This document shows positions 35,634-46,621 of a stretch of 64,000 nucleotides of DNA, piece after piece. The DNA comes from Thereva unica (Eukaryota > Arthropoda > Insecta > Diptera > Therevidae), in contig OX465283.1 in the NCBI GenBank assembly GCA_949987705.1, positions 74,409,720-74,473,719 on the forward strand, read 5' to 3'. Positions within the stretch are counted from its first letter, which is position 1. Every line of letters begins with the position of its first letter. The notes beneath the pieces were generated by a model. That model worked only from the letters and a program-made list of their open reading frames with translations. It searched no databases and was not told where the DNA came from. Position numbers and translations under genes: made by a program.

Positions 35634-35752
35634 TGGTGTCAGAAGTGAAGTAAATTTATCGGAAAATACAGTCAATTCGTAAAACTAATTTTTTTTTGTG
35701 TGCAAAGTGAATTTCACAATTTCTTGTAAAGGCATCAAACATAACCTCAAAT

Positions 35753-36695
35753 ATGTCAGACGATGGACAAAATCGCACTCCACGTGCATTAGATTGTGTA
35801 AATATGGCATTGGAATGGCCAAAATGGAAACAAACATTTATGGTTTGGATGATTGCAACTGGTAAAATGAATAAATCGGAAAGAGATAAAATCGCAACAT
35901 TCATTTGGTTAATTGGTGAACAAGGTATAACGATTTACAACACATTGTTCCCAAATGATGGAACAGAAAATTCAATGCTGGGTACAGTAGCAGCACCAAC
36001 GGAGGCAAATGTAAATGCAGTTCAACAGAGAACATTAAATGAAGTTATTAACAAATTCAATGAGCATTGTTTACCGAAAAAGAAATACAAATTGAACATG
36101 ATCTCACAAAAAGAAAAGCAATCATTCAGTGAATTCGAAACGGAGCTTCGAAAGCAAATTCAATTTTGTGATTTTAAATGTGAATGCAACAAATCATATG
36201 CCGATAGAATGTTACGTGATCGCATCATCATCGGAATTAATGATGAAAAGCTTCAAATGAAACTGTTAGATGGTCGGGACGAAGAATTAGAAAAGGTGAT
36301 CGAAACGTGCAAAATTTATGAAGCGGCCAGTGAAAATAAAAAAAATTTAAAATCACAAACGCCGTTGGTGGCAACCATTACAACTGAAGAAAACAAACAA
36401 GCAATGGCTATTTATCAAATTAAACGTTTTTGTTTCAATTGTGGCTATCCATGGAACACAAAGCATTTAAATGAATGCAGAGCAAGAGATGCTACATGCC
36501 GTATTTGTTTAAAGAAGGGACATTTTGATCGTTTGTGTCGCAATAAACGGAAGATATCACAGGGTCAACAAAAGAAGAACGAAAACAACAACGGCTACAA
36601 TGGTCATAATATGATTCGAACAATTAGTAATATGCCATGTGGTGACATTTCAGGTAAATTTACTGGTTGTTTGAATAAGGTAGGAAACGCACTTA
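35753..36695 (+). pseudogene. gag of the gypsy element
   Basis: The open frame starts MSDDGQNRTPRALDC and runs about 314 codons to the insertion at 36696. The region FNEHCLPKKKYKLNMI, then FSEFETELRKQIQFCDFKC, is the capsid-like Ty3/gypsy gag core. Two zinc knuckles follow at about residues 223-262, an irregular CFNCGYPWNTKHLNEC and a standard CRICLKKGHFDRLC. It would coat and package the element RNA in cytoplasmic particles. The frame is interrupted before the gag-pol junction by a DNA element. Confidence 0.88.
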
Positions 36696-38106
36696 GGGGT
36701 CGTCCATAAATTACGTGAGGCGTTTAGGGGAGGGAGGGGGTCGAGCCAAATCTCACCAAATCTCACGTGGGGGAGAGGGGGGGTCTCGGCAAATATCACG
36801 TAAATTTTTTTTTAAAGAAACAGTGTAAAATGCCGAGAAAACTGGGTTAAATTAAGTAAAACATGTTTCTCCACAAAAGACCTCCATTCACTTACAGGCC
36901 GCCGGTAGGCAGTGGCCTGTCAGACCAGGTCGACCAGCACGACTAAGCTTGACTCAGTCTTAAGGCTCATTCAGAACCTCATGCAGCGCTGCAATCACAA
37001 GTGTTTCTATTGGCTGAGACTGCTAAAATGACAAGCAAAGCAGCACCAGAGCAGCGTGCTACATGTTCATCTCATGTCCTAATTTGCTGCACGCTGCCAA
37101 TTTTGAGGTTCTGATACAGCCTTTACTGAGGGATGATACTTCAGGTACCCGCCAGACAGGCCGTGGCATGCAGATGAAATCATGATTCTCTACAGACACA
37201 CAAGTGAAAACCAAAACGACTGCCGCGCCGTGAACACCCGCAAACAAGGGCGAACGCCAGTGTGGATGGTTTTCACCCTTAGCTCGCCCCTTGCTTTCTG
37301 TTACGAGTGGATACACCGTGAATTCTTCCTGTCAATTCACGGCTCGAGAGTGAATAGAAGCTCAGATCTTCAGGCCCGAACTGACGATAAATTCGATTTT
37401 TGTCAGCTTTCTTGAGCTGTAGGCATTCTTGAACTTCAGGCCATACAGTTGGCGGCCGGTGAGTGTATGGTAATACTTGGCCTCAAGGATAAAACTTTCA
37501 GGCCACGGCCTGCCGGCGTACTGTGTGCAAATTGGACCCTTAAGATGTGGGTAAGTCCCACACAAAAAAATTACTCGATTGTTTCGCGCGACTCGTCGAA
37601 TGCTGCAAAATACGAGCCAAGTAACACTGAACCGCGAAAAGGCCATTAGAATTTAGTGCTACAAGAAAGTACATGCCGAATTTTAGCGTAATGAAATGTT
37701 GGGTGAGTGCTCACGTTTTGGTAGTTGTGTGTCCACCACAAGCGGAAAAGCGAGGAGGGCAAGCAGTCCGAATTATCAATTATCTCAAATAAAATCTTGC
37801 ACCCAAACCCCCCCCCCATTCACACAGATGAACTTTTTACACAAATTTCACTAGATTTCACTACGGTTACTTACACGGATTTTATACGCGAGGGCCTTTC
37901 CTGCAGTTCTACATTCAAAGTCTGTGGTTACGACCGTAATTTTGTATTTTTAATGTAAATACTATGGATTTTATAAAATTTGAAAAATCTCACGTTAGAC
38001 TAGGGGGGGAGGGAGGGGGTCGGGATAAATCTCACGATATCTCACCAAGGGGGAGGGGGGGTCGAAAAATCACAAAAATCACCTCACGTAATTTATGGAC
38101 GGCCCC
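36696..38106. mobile_element. DNA transposon with GGGGYCGTCCATAAATTACG ends inside gag-pol
   Basis: The inverted ends run GGGGTCGTCCATAAATTACG and GGGGCCGTCCATAAATTACG (as inverse), flanked by TTA on both sides (36693-36695 and 38107-38109). Subterminal GGGGAGGG tracts and the word ATCTCAC repeat at both ends. The interior has no transposase. Partial copies sharing the left 400-600 bp occur at 47943 and 53528. The superfamily is unassigned; a 3-bp TTA duplication is compatible with PIF/Harbinger. Confidence 0.85.
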
Positions 38107-38138
38107 TTAGTAATAAATGTTATTTTAGAATAAATAAT

Positions 38139-40650
38139 TTGAGATCAAATCGTAATAAATGGACCAAAAACTACAAAATTGGAAATGAAATAGTTAAATT
38201 AAAAATCGATACCGGATCTGACGTCAATTGTCTTCCATTGAATTTGGTTAAAAAATTAAAAATTAAAATTAATAATAAGAACAATGACTATCCTGTATTC
38301 GATTATAGTAATAATAAAGTTAAGATTTTTGGTACCATAAAAGTAGAATGCATTGATTTAAAAACAAAAATGGAGAAGGATATATTATTTTTGGTTGTTC
38401 ATGACAGGTTTGAACCGATACTTGGATTAGATAGTTGTGTCGAATTGGGAATAGTAAAACGAATGGATATTGATAGACTTGCATTGCCTAACACAACGGA
38501 GTCGTTTGTTGAAGAATACAAAGACGTTTTTCATGGGTTTGGAAAATTCCCGGGGGAATTTAAAATTTACTTAAAAGAAAATTCGAAGCCAGTGCTTCAC
38601 TATAAAAAACGGATACCACATGCCTTAACGAATAAGTTAAAAAATGAACTTGAAAAAATGGTACAGGATGAAATAATTTCACCTGTTCATTATCCAACTG
38701 ATTGGATTAATAATTTACAAATAGTTGAAAAACCAAATGGTAGGTTACGTATTTGTCTTGACCCAAAACCTCTTAACGAATGCATTAAACGTGAGCATTT
38801 TCTTATAACAACAACTGAAGACCTCACATCGGGTTTAGCTAATGCAAAAGTTTTTACAGTTATTGACCTTACTAGTGGTTTTTGGCATATGTCGTTGGAC
38901 AAAGCAACATCGGATTTAACAACATTCATGACTCCTTTCGGAAGATATAAATTCAATCGCTTGCCTTTTGGTCTTAACTGTGCACCGGAACTGTTTCAAA
39001 GGACAATGATACAAATTTTCGGGGATATACCTGGAATATATATTTATTTTGACGATATTTTAATTGTAGCAGAAAATTTTGAAGAACATGATAAAATCCT
39101 GATAACAGTTATGGACCGCGCGCGTAAGCATAACGTTAAATTTAACTCGGAAAAAATTCAATATCGAAAAGATTCTGTTAAAGGAGAATGGACAAATTGG
39201 GCCTAATGACCAATACACATGAGATATTATTTTTGTGATAGGTCTTAACACACAACTAACGAGAAAAATAATAAAAAAAATCAAATGTACCGGGTTCTTG
39301 TACAGCTACGTCGAAAAGTTTTATTTGATTATGTCAAATATTTTGCAATTATTAAATGTTTTTCAATAGGAGTGAAAGAATATTACTTTAAAATATTACT
39401 AAAGTCACTAATTCTAACCACATAGAGCCACATGGAATTATAATAACACAATATACCTGTTACAAAAATAATAATAAGTGTATTTCGACTATAGGGCGTA
39501 ATAAAAGTTCTATGTACCTATGCGAGAGTGAATTACAACCCGGTACGTTTAAATTTTTTTTTATTTTTCTCGTTAGTTGTGTGTTATGACCTATCACAAA
39601 AATAATATCTCATGTGTATTGGTCAGCAGGCCCAACTCCCATAATGTTTTGCCCATTGTCCTATGGGAAATATTATTTCACACAACCAAATTAAAGTTGG
39701 AAAACAATATTGTGAAGCAGTTCTGAGTATGAAGAGGCCACAAGTCGGGAGTTTTACGTTTTCTAGGATTATTAAAGTATTTGGCACGGTTTATTCCGAA
39801 TTTATCTAAATTAACGGCTGAATTGCGATGTCTAACAAGACTTGACGTCGATTTTAATTGGAATGAAAAACACGAAATAGAGTTTAAGAATTTACTGAAT
39901 ATTGTTTCTTCTGAATCCGTACTGGCAGTTTATGATCCAACTTTGCCTGTAATTGTTCAAACCGATGCATCAAAAGATGGATTGGGTTGTGTAATTGCTC
40001 AAAATGGACACCCAATTGCATACGCTTCTCGAACATTAACAAAGAGTGAACAAAAATGGGCACAAATTGAAAAAGATCTGTTGGCCATTGTGTTCGCGTG
40101 TCAACGTTTTCACTACTTTTTGTACGGTCGCGAATTTACAGTCGAAAGTGATTACAAACCTTTAGAAACATTGGTCAAACGTGATATTGATAATGTAACA
40201 ATGCGTCTGCAACGCATGTTCATGTTTTTACTGAAATATCCACAAATGACTGTGGTTTATAAACCTGGAAAAGAAATGTTGGTCGCTGACTGTTTATCGC
40301 GTGCTCAATTATCGGAAGAAGACGAATTAGAAGGCCTCTCAGGGGTCATTCATTCAGTCGTTAAATCGGTTTGTTTAACGGAAAGCAATTTTAAGTATTA
40401 CCAGAAAATACTAAATGAAGATGAAAATTATAGTCGGATCTGCAAATACGTAGAAAACGGTTGGCCAAATTTTCATCAATTAAATAACTTAAATCAACAT
40501 TTTCACAAACTTAAATCGGAGCGAAGGTTCTACACCACCAACTTCCAGAGTTATGAGTCAAAATATCATTTTTTTTTCACAGAAAAACTATTTCGAATAT
40601 ACATTAGTATATTAGAAAAATTGACAAAGTTCTTCGGAAATAACTGGAGA
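38139..40650 (+). pseudogene. pol of the gypsy element: protease, RT, RNase H
   Basis: The protease motif is LKIDTGSDVNCLPL at about residue 22 of the first open frame. RT blocks are NGRLRICLDPKPLNECIKRE, FTVIDLTSGFWHMSLD, FNRLPFGLNCAPELFQR and the catalytic YFDDILIVAE. A 481-bp MITE interrupts after KIQYRKDSV. RNase H resumes in the second frame (39781 on) with TDASKDGLGCVIAQ, YASRTLTKSEQKWAQIEKDL and VESDYKPLE, ending ADCLSRA. The frame is lost at the palindrome starting 40520. Confidence 0.88.
39181..39661. mobile_element. TA-flanked MITE, copy 1 (mariner-type)
   Basis: The ends read AAGGAGAATGGACAAATTGG and, inverted, GGACAATGGGCAAAAC. Long inverted arms include CCAATACACATGAGATATTA and TGTGATAGGTC. 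TA flanks both sides, and removing the element returns the RT frame. Copy 2 at 45662-46153 is about 95% alike. Confidence 0.85.
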
Positions 40651-40698
40651 TAGATCAAGACTCATAACTCTGGAAGTTGGTGGTGTAGAACCTTCGCT
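40520..40698. repeat. Small palindromic MITE with 40-bp perfect arms
   Basis: The arms 40520-40559 and 40659-40698 are perfect inverted copies, starting AGCGAAGGTTCTACACCACC. The 99-bp loop is AT-rich. It interrupts the RNase H to integrase region of the gypsy element. The perfect arms suggest recent origin or conversion. Confidence 0.88.
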
Positions 40699-41289
40699 TT
40701 TACAGTTTAGATAGGTGGGAGTATTCTGCGTATACTGCTACCTAATTCATGGAAGTAGGTCATCGGGTTACCAAAATACAGGGTGATATGTAAACCTCTA
40801 TCAAAAAAATTTCAAAACGCCCTAGTGACCAAACCGTTACGATTTCTGCCCCCTCCCATATGATTTTTTGTTCGTCTATCCAAAGCCTATCTACAGCCCG
40901 CCACTTTGTAACTTGAGGTGGGACACCCTGCATAACGAAAACAATATAAAAACAAAATAATTTTTCATATTTTTTTTCTTTACCCTCCATTTTCCGACCA
41001 AACGTGAGGTTTTCCGGGAAAAGCTTATATAACTTTTTTTGTTGAGAATTTTCATAGCTTTAATTTTGTCTCTTAACATTTTTCCAATTTCGACGTTTTT
41101 CCGAGCTACGGTCGGGAAAGCGTCGGAAAATTCTTTCAATCGGATTTTCTCGTGATTTTCACGAAGTACGGCCCGGAACTCAACGGTTACCTTTTCTCCA
41201 TGCTAAACTCCCACCATTCCAAATTTCATTAAACTACATTTTTTTTGCAGTTTTAGCGATTTTTTTACTCTGGAAACTGTACTATACTA

Positions 41290-42586
41290 TTTTTTGCTCA
41301 TAGGCTTGTCATACCGACAGGATTGCAAGGAAAAGTGGCCAAATGGTTACATGAATCACATCTGGGTATCGAAAAGACACTGGCGCGAGCGAGGAAATTG
41401 TATTATTGGCCCGGAATGAACAGACAAATCAAGGAAATGGTCCAATCATGCACTGTTTGTGAAAAATTTCATAGAAATAATCAAAAAGAGCCCATGGTCC
41501 AGGAAGAAACACCAAAATACCCGTTTCATGTAGTAGCAGTAGATTTATTCTAATACGCTGGACGCGATTATATTGCACTCATTGATGCATATTCAAGCTA
41601 TTTGGTTGCTATCTCATTAAAAAATAAAACATAGGGACATATAATAGACGAAATAAATCGGGTTTTTTTAAAAATTGGATTTCCAACAATAATAAAATGT
41701 GACAATAGTCCATTTTCGTCTTTGGAATTTGATCGATTTGCTTGTGATTTTAATATAAAATTCAAATTTTCAAGCCCGCGGTATCCACAAAGTAATGGGC
41801 TGGCTGAAAAAGGCGTAGCTATCGCAAAAAATATATTGAAACGTTGTTACGAAGCAAATAATCTGAAGTCATATCAATACAACATTTTAGAATACAAATA
41901 CGACTCCTGTGGCTGGCATGCAATTGTCACCGTCAGAATTGTTTTTTGGAAGATTGATTAAAACAAAGTTGCCAGTATCGGATTCATTATTAGTCAGGAA
42001 CAACTTATCGGAGAAAGTAATTCAAGAAAAAATTGAAAAGAAAAAGGATAAACAAAGATATTACTATGATCGAAATGCAAGGTCATTACCGGTATTGAAA
42101 ATAGGAGATTTAGTTATTTTTAAGAAAAGAGGAAAAGAATGGCATTATGGAACGATTGTTGGAATAGTTAATGATCGATCATACATTATTAAAGATGGAT
42201 TTGATAATCATTTTAGACGTAATCGTAGATTTATAGCAAAAACAAATAATGTCGATTTTAATGCTAGTGATTTAATGTTTGAGGATAATGTCAGATGCCA
42301 TGTTAGTCAGAAGATGCCAGAAATAAAGATAGTGCCACCAGAAATCAGTAACCGAACAAATACAAATGTGCACGCGGAAAATAATGATAATAAAATTCCT
42401 TGTAATGTGGATGAATCGGAACTAACAGCAGTACAGGATTATAATAATTTGACATCATCAGATGAATATACAACTGCTGGTAGTGATGATTCAGAAGCAA
42501 CATCTGAGAGTGAAAGCGCTCCTCAATTCACAACGACAAGAAGTGGTCGAGTTGTAAGACCACCAATAAAATATGGTTATGATTAG
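41290..42586 (+). pseudogene. Integrase of the gypsy element
   Basis: The zinc-binding HHCC domain reads WLHESHLGIEKTLARARKLY, YWPGMNRQIKEM and CTVCEKF. The DDE core is split by stops near 41553 and 41632, with VVAVDLF (first Asp), KCDNSPFSS (second Asp), and SPRYPQSNGLAEKGVA carrying the third acidic residue. The C-terminal part (41909-42586) has RYYYDRNARSLPVLKIGDLV and RSGRVVRPPIKYGYD before the stop. It would insert element DNA into chromosomes. It is now non-functional. Confidence 0.87.
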
Positions 42587-42612
42587 CAATGGTACAAAAA
42601 AAAAAAATAGCG

Positions 42613-42731
42613 TGTAATAAGTGCGTTAATCATGTAACATGTAAACGTAGTAAAATAAAAAAAAACCACAAAAACTATAAAAATTAAAAACTGTATTTTT
42701 TCTTTTATTATAATAAGCTAAGCTTATTACA
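42613..42731 (+). repeat. 3' LTR of the gypsy element, internally deleted
   Basis: The LTR is 119 bp, matching the first 43 bp and the last 76 bp of the 5' LTR but lacking the middle of about 65 bp. Deletion within one LTR after insertion is the simplest reading. AACAG follows at once. Confidence 0.9.
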
Positions 42732-43587
42732 AACAGTCACTATGATAATACCGATAAAATTTTGTCAGTGCTGCTACATTCCTACGGTGGCTTAAGGGGT
42801 CGATGGTGGAGCAAGCGGTGTTATCATCAATTAATTTAAGGGCCCTTTTTTGAACCTTATCTAACCATGCCAAGGTGGTTATTGGAGCGCCGCCCCAAAC
42901 AAGAGAAGAAGAAGCCGAATGTAGGATTTATATATAACAGCACGGGCCGATGGCTGGAGGAGGAACTTGCACCTCTTAAGAAACCCCAAGCACTGGGATG
43001 CTTGTTTGGCGATTTGGAATATGTGGTCATTCCATCGCAAGTTTTTGGCTAATGTCACGCCTAAGATGTGTAGGCATGGGTCGGCCTTTAGTTCCACGTC
43101 ATCCACTGTCAAGGATGGTGAGGTGTTGAACTTCTTTTTTGAGAGAAGACAGTACTTGGTTTTGGTGGGGTTGAATTCAACACGATTCTTTTTTCCCCAC
43201 TTTAGAATGAGATTAATGTCGTTATTAATAGAATTGGACATTAGTTCACGATCATCAAGACAGGATCTGGCATGAGTCTGTCTTGTATCGAAGCTGTACG
43301 AGTACCGTAAAGTACCGTCGTCAGCGAAGCTGAGAAGTGGGTTGGAGGGGATTGAAAGTAGGTCATTTATAAATACGAGCGTGCGCGAAAAGGGGGATTG
43401 CAAGGTATAAGAATGAGCCGAGTTAGCTAGTCTTGTGTTGCGGGACAAATATGGCTCTGCGGTAGGAGAGCGGAAATTTCAGTGGAACAGTCGGTATGGT
43501 AGTAGCGATACAGCTTTGACAGGGCTTCTACATTCCTGCAGTAGCTCAGAGAGTCAATGAAGATGCAAAGGCTATCATCCGAGGCTT
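42732..43587 (-). mobile_element. Family A RT C-terminal part, upstream half of the copy split by the gypsy element
   Basis: The minus-strand frame contains NDLLSIPSNPLLSFADDGTL, INLILKWGKKNRVEFN and LGVTLAKNLRWNDHIFQIAK, and joins the 35037-35448 part across the LTR element. A second, more diverged copy starts near 43386, where the frame jumps to the C-terminal PFSRT block, and runs up to the SINE at 43587. Confidence 0.83.
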
Positions 43588-44019
43588 GGGGGCCTCGGTA
43601 GCCTAAGGAATAAGGCGTCTGGCTACCACCTCAGAGGTCCCGGGTTCGAATCCCGGCCATCCCCACGGTCCTTCGCCTTTTCCACTTTCCTTCCCACCTA
43701 CATAACTTTCCTTCTTTCTTCTTCCCTCTTTACATTACTGATTCCTCCTTTCATAGCCTTCCTTAGCCCTTGATTGATGAGATTCAACTTGTTTCAGGAG
43801 GCATAACAATCCAGCGAGTTGTTTCTCGATGGCCCGATGTCGAAATCGTGACAGTAATGGTTGGAAGTAGGTGGACTAAAAAATATCGCGGGTAGATTGT
43901 GGCAGTTCCTTCCTCCCCGACTAGAGCTGCTGTTCGACACTGCACTCTAGATGAAGAAAATAGATTGTCGAAACAGTATAAAGGGCATTTCCTAAGACTA
44001 GTCTTTCACATAAAAAAAA
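43587..44019 (+). mobile_element. tRNA-derived SINE, full copy 1
   Basis: A tRNA-like head of about 80 nt starts GGGGGCCTCGGTAGCCTAAG, with an A-box-like region and a perfect B box GGTTCGAATCC at 43642-43652, ending CCGGCCATCCCCACGG. A body of about 350 bp follows (pyrimidine-rich, then GAGATTCAACTTGTTTCAGG and AGGCATAACA) and ends TCACATAAAAAAAA. Copy 2 lies inverted at 51452-51813. Internal RNA polymerase III promoter boxes and the A-tail identify a SINE rather than a tRNA gene. Confidence 0.82.
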
Positions 44020-44079
44020 TCTACAATCGTTTGGCGCGGCTTCGCACTTTGTCCAGTCACGCTAAAGCGGGTTTCGAGG

Positions 44080-44700
44080 CGCCACCTCATAATTGTGTTA
44101 TACTCGAGCCGGGCCGAGTGTAGGATTTGTATATTGTAGCTTTGGCTGGTGGTAGAAAAAGAAATTTTCATCTCTTAAGAAATTCTAGGCATGGGGATGC
44201 TTGTTTAACGATCTGGAATATATGATCATTTCATCGCGTCTTCAGATAAAGTTATACCCAAGATGTTATGAAAAGGATCAGCTGTCAGGCTGGTTTTGCC
44301 CGCTAAGACAAGAGAAAGTTCGATGTAGGTTTTATAAGTAATGAGACAGTACTTCGTTTTGGAGGAGTTCAATTCAACTCGATTTTTGCAGCCCCAATCA
44401 AGAATGAGTCTGAATGACTCTTGTTGGACTTGGGCATGAGTTCATGATGGTAAAGACAAGGTCTGGCACGCACTTGCATTATATTATCAAAAGTGTAGGA
44501 ATAACGCAGAATACTGCCATCAGCGAACCTGACAAGTGAGTGAGAAAGGATTGAGAGCATATTTTTGTGAATATTAGGAAAAGAACGGGTGAAAGAATTG
44601 ATCCTTGAGGAACCTCGGGCCGAGATGGTGTGGGGAATAGATTCGACGCCGTCCAATAGGATCATTCTCGTTTGCCATCTCCACAAAAAATCGATGGGTC
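44080..44700 (-). mobile_element. Diverged family A fragment, minus strand
   Basis: Broken minus-strand frames show LLDGVESIPHTISA, a RFADGSILRYSYTFDN block (FADD changed) and SLVRFAD, matching the RT palm of family A at lower identity than the other copies. It continues the fragment that the SINE entered at 43587. Confidence 0.72.
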
Positions 44701-45661
44701 TGAAGATAATTTAAATGAAGAATATATAGAACACAATTAACCAAAGTTAAACAATGAACAAAAGGAAGTCAATCAAGGCATCAACAGCAGTGTCAATACG
44801 GGTGAATTTAAAGGCCTACCAGGAGGCACTGGTATGACTTTCTTAATTAATCTCATATTGGCCAACATATGTGTAGATAAAAGGGTTACCGTAGCAGGGT
44901 CATTAGCAGAGATTGCGGCAACTTTACTCATATAAGCAAAAACAGCTCGTTCTATGTTTAAGATACTGATCGAAGTTCATATGGAAAATCCTGCGTGGAA
45001 CAAATCTAAAAATCGCCACAAAGTTTTACAACACTGCATGATGGACGCGTTACAGTGAATTGTTAACCTTGTATTAATATATTATGTACATTCTTGCGGG
45101 CGGTATGATCAGCTGCTAAAAAATGAAACGACGAAAACGGGATGCAATAATTGCCCTTTTCAGGATCAAATCAGTAGTGCCATCTTATAATGTTGCTAAT
45201 GTTCGTCTCAAGCCGAAGCGCATTTAGTCGATTTTTAAGGACGCCAAATTGTGAATTTTTGGGCAGGACAGTGGGCACCAATATTTCAAAATTGATGATC
45301 TTTTTTAGAGCTTTTTTTATGGAAAAAAACGGTGAAGTCGCCGCCGTGAGACAAGTTCTACACAGTACCAATTACTTGGGAATGTTAAAATCTTCGAACA
45401 CGAGACGTATTCTTTATATGATTGGCTAGGTGTCCTGTCCTAGGTGGTTGTGCACATAGTACAAAATTATTCCGATAGGTGGAGCTCCTTTATCTTTTTT
45501 TATAAAGCTAAATTACTTTTAGTATTAACGGAATAATAAGTTCTCACATTGAGGATTTGATATTTTTTTGTAATAAAAATGTTAAGTATACCCTCTTGTC
45601 GTAATTGACAAAAAGCAAACCTTAAAGCTTTTTTACATAATCTCAAAACAATATTTTACTA
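44701..45661. other. Unassigned, probably repeat-derived
   Basis: No gene is recognised. The minus frame at 45171-45371 (FGVLKNRLNALRLETNISN) hints at a retroelement but is too short to assign. Confidence 0.35.
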
Positions 45662-46153
45662 AAGGACAATGGACAAATTGGGCCTAATGACCAATACACA
45701 TGAGATATTATTTTTGTGATAGGTCATAACACACAACTAACGAGAAAAATAATAAAAAAAATTAAATGTACCGGGTTCTTGTACAGCTACGTCGAAAAGT
45801 TTTATTTAATTATGTCAAATATTTTGCAATTATTAAATATTTTTCGATAGGAGTGAAAGAATATTACTTTAAAATATTACTAAAGTCACTAATTCTAACC
45901 ACATAGAGCCACATGGAATTATAATAACACAATATACCTGTTACAAAAATAATAATAAGTGTATTTCGACTCTTAGAGGGCGTAATGAAAGTTCTATGTA
46001 CCTATGCGAGAGTGAATTGCAACCCGGTACATTTAATTTTTTTTTTTTATTTTTCTCGTTAGTTGTGTGTTATGAATGACCTATCACAAAAACAATATCT
46101 CATGTGTATTGGTCAGCAGGCCCAACTCCCATAATGTTTTGCCCATTGTCCTT
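45662..46153. mobile_element. TA-flanked MITE, copy 2
   Basis: About 95% alike to 39181-39661. The ends AAGGACAATGG and CCATTGTCCTT are intact and flanked by TA on both sides (45660-45661 and 46154-46155), confirming a Tc1/mariner-type target duplication. It lies downstream of the last SH2B exon. Confidence 0.87.
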
Positions 46154-46370
46154 TATCTAAGACGAATAATAGATATTTCAATAACATAAAAACTTCCCGG
46201 TAATGCATATTTATGATAATAAATTTATATCATTCGCAATACATATGTTTTTTCGCTAAATGTGAAAACATAAAAAATAAGCATAAAGTATACACGTATG
46301 TTTGTGAGTAGTTGCAAGAAAAATATTCTGATTTTACTTGAACATTAAAAAGTTCTTCAACAAAAGCCTT

Positions 46371-46619
46371 TTAAACGAAACTGTATTGATTATCAACAGC
46401 ACGGCCAGTATCGGATTCTGATCCACCATGTGTATGCTGTTGATGTTGCTGCTGCTGTTGTTGTTGCTGTTGTTGTTGCTGCTGCTGTTGCTGCTGCTGC
46501 TGTGGCTGTGCTTGATGCGAATGTTGAGAATTTTGATTATTCGTCAATTGGGTGAGCGGAAGTTCCAAATCACAAGTCTTAAGACGAACACTTCCATTCA
46601 TTGTGATAACTTGTTGTGG
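46371..46619 (-). CDS. SH2B: SH2B/Lnk adaptor, last coding exon (polyQ and Cbl-binding tail)
   Basis: The acceptor is ACATATAACAG at 46620-46621. The exon reads PQQVITMNGSVRLKTCDLEL, then a His/Gln-rich tract with about 22 Gln (near 46440-46505), then HTHGGSESDTGRAVDNQYSF and V, stop. The ending RAVDNQYSFV matches the conserved C-terminus of SH2B1/SH2B2, whose Tyr, once phosphorylated, recruits the Cbl ubiquitin ligase. It joins in phase 0 to the donor at 50475. No other gene is known to me with this tail next to an SH2B gene, so the assignment is strong although the 3.9-kb intron is full of repeats. PolyQ length is likely variable. Confidence 0.85.
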   Translation of the reverse strand, partial: PQQVITMNGSVRLKTCDLELPLTQLTNNQNSQHSHQAQPQQQQQQQQQQQQQQQQQQQHQQHTHGGSESDTGRAVDNQYSFV

Positions 46620-46621
46620 CT

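Larger units (their letters stand above)
35449..42731 (+). mobile_element. Ty3/gypsy LTR retrotransposon, inactive, with nested insertions
   Basis: It is bounded by LTRs (35449-35633 and 42613-42731) that start TGTAATAAG and end CTTATTACA, and flanked by AACAG on both sides (35444-35448 and 42732-42736). The primer-binding site TGGTGTCAGAAGTG directly after the 5' LTR fits a leucine tRNA. Gene order is gag, protease, RT, RNase H, integrase. No envelope gene is seen. Insertions lie at 36696-38106, 39181-39661 and 40520-40698, and probably at 40770-41290. Stops in the integrase also show that it is dead. Confidence 0.93.

Noticed and set aside
35449..42731. Endogenous retrovirus with an envelope gene
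   Set aside because: No envelope frame lies between the integrase C-terminus and the 3' LTR; the stop at 42586 is only 26 bp before the LTR.
43587..43665. Functional tRNA gene
   Set aside because: The acceptor and anticodon stems pair poorly and the sequence continues into a repeated body with a poly(A) tail, so it is a SINE head.
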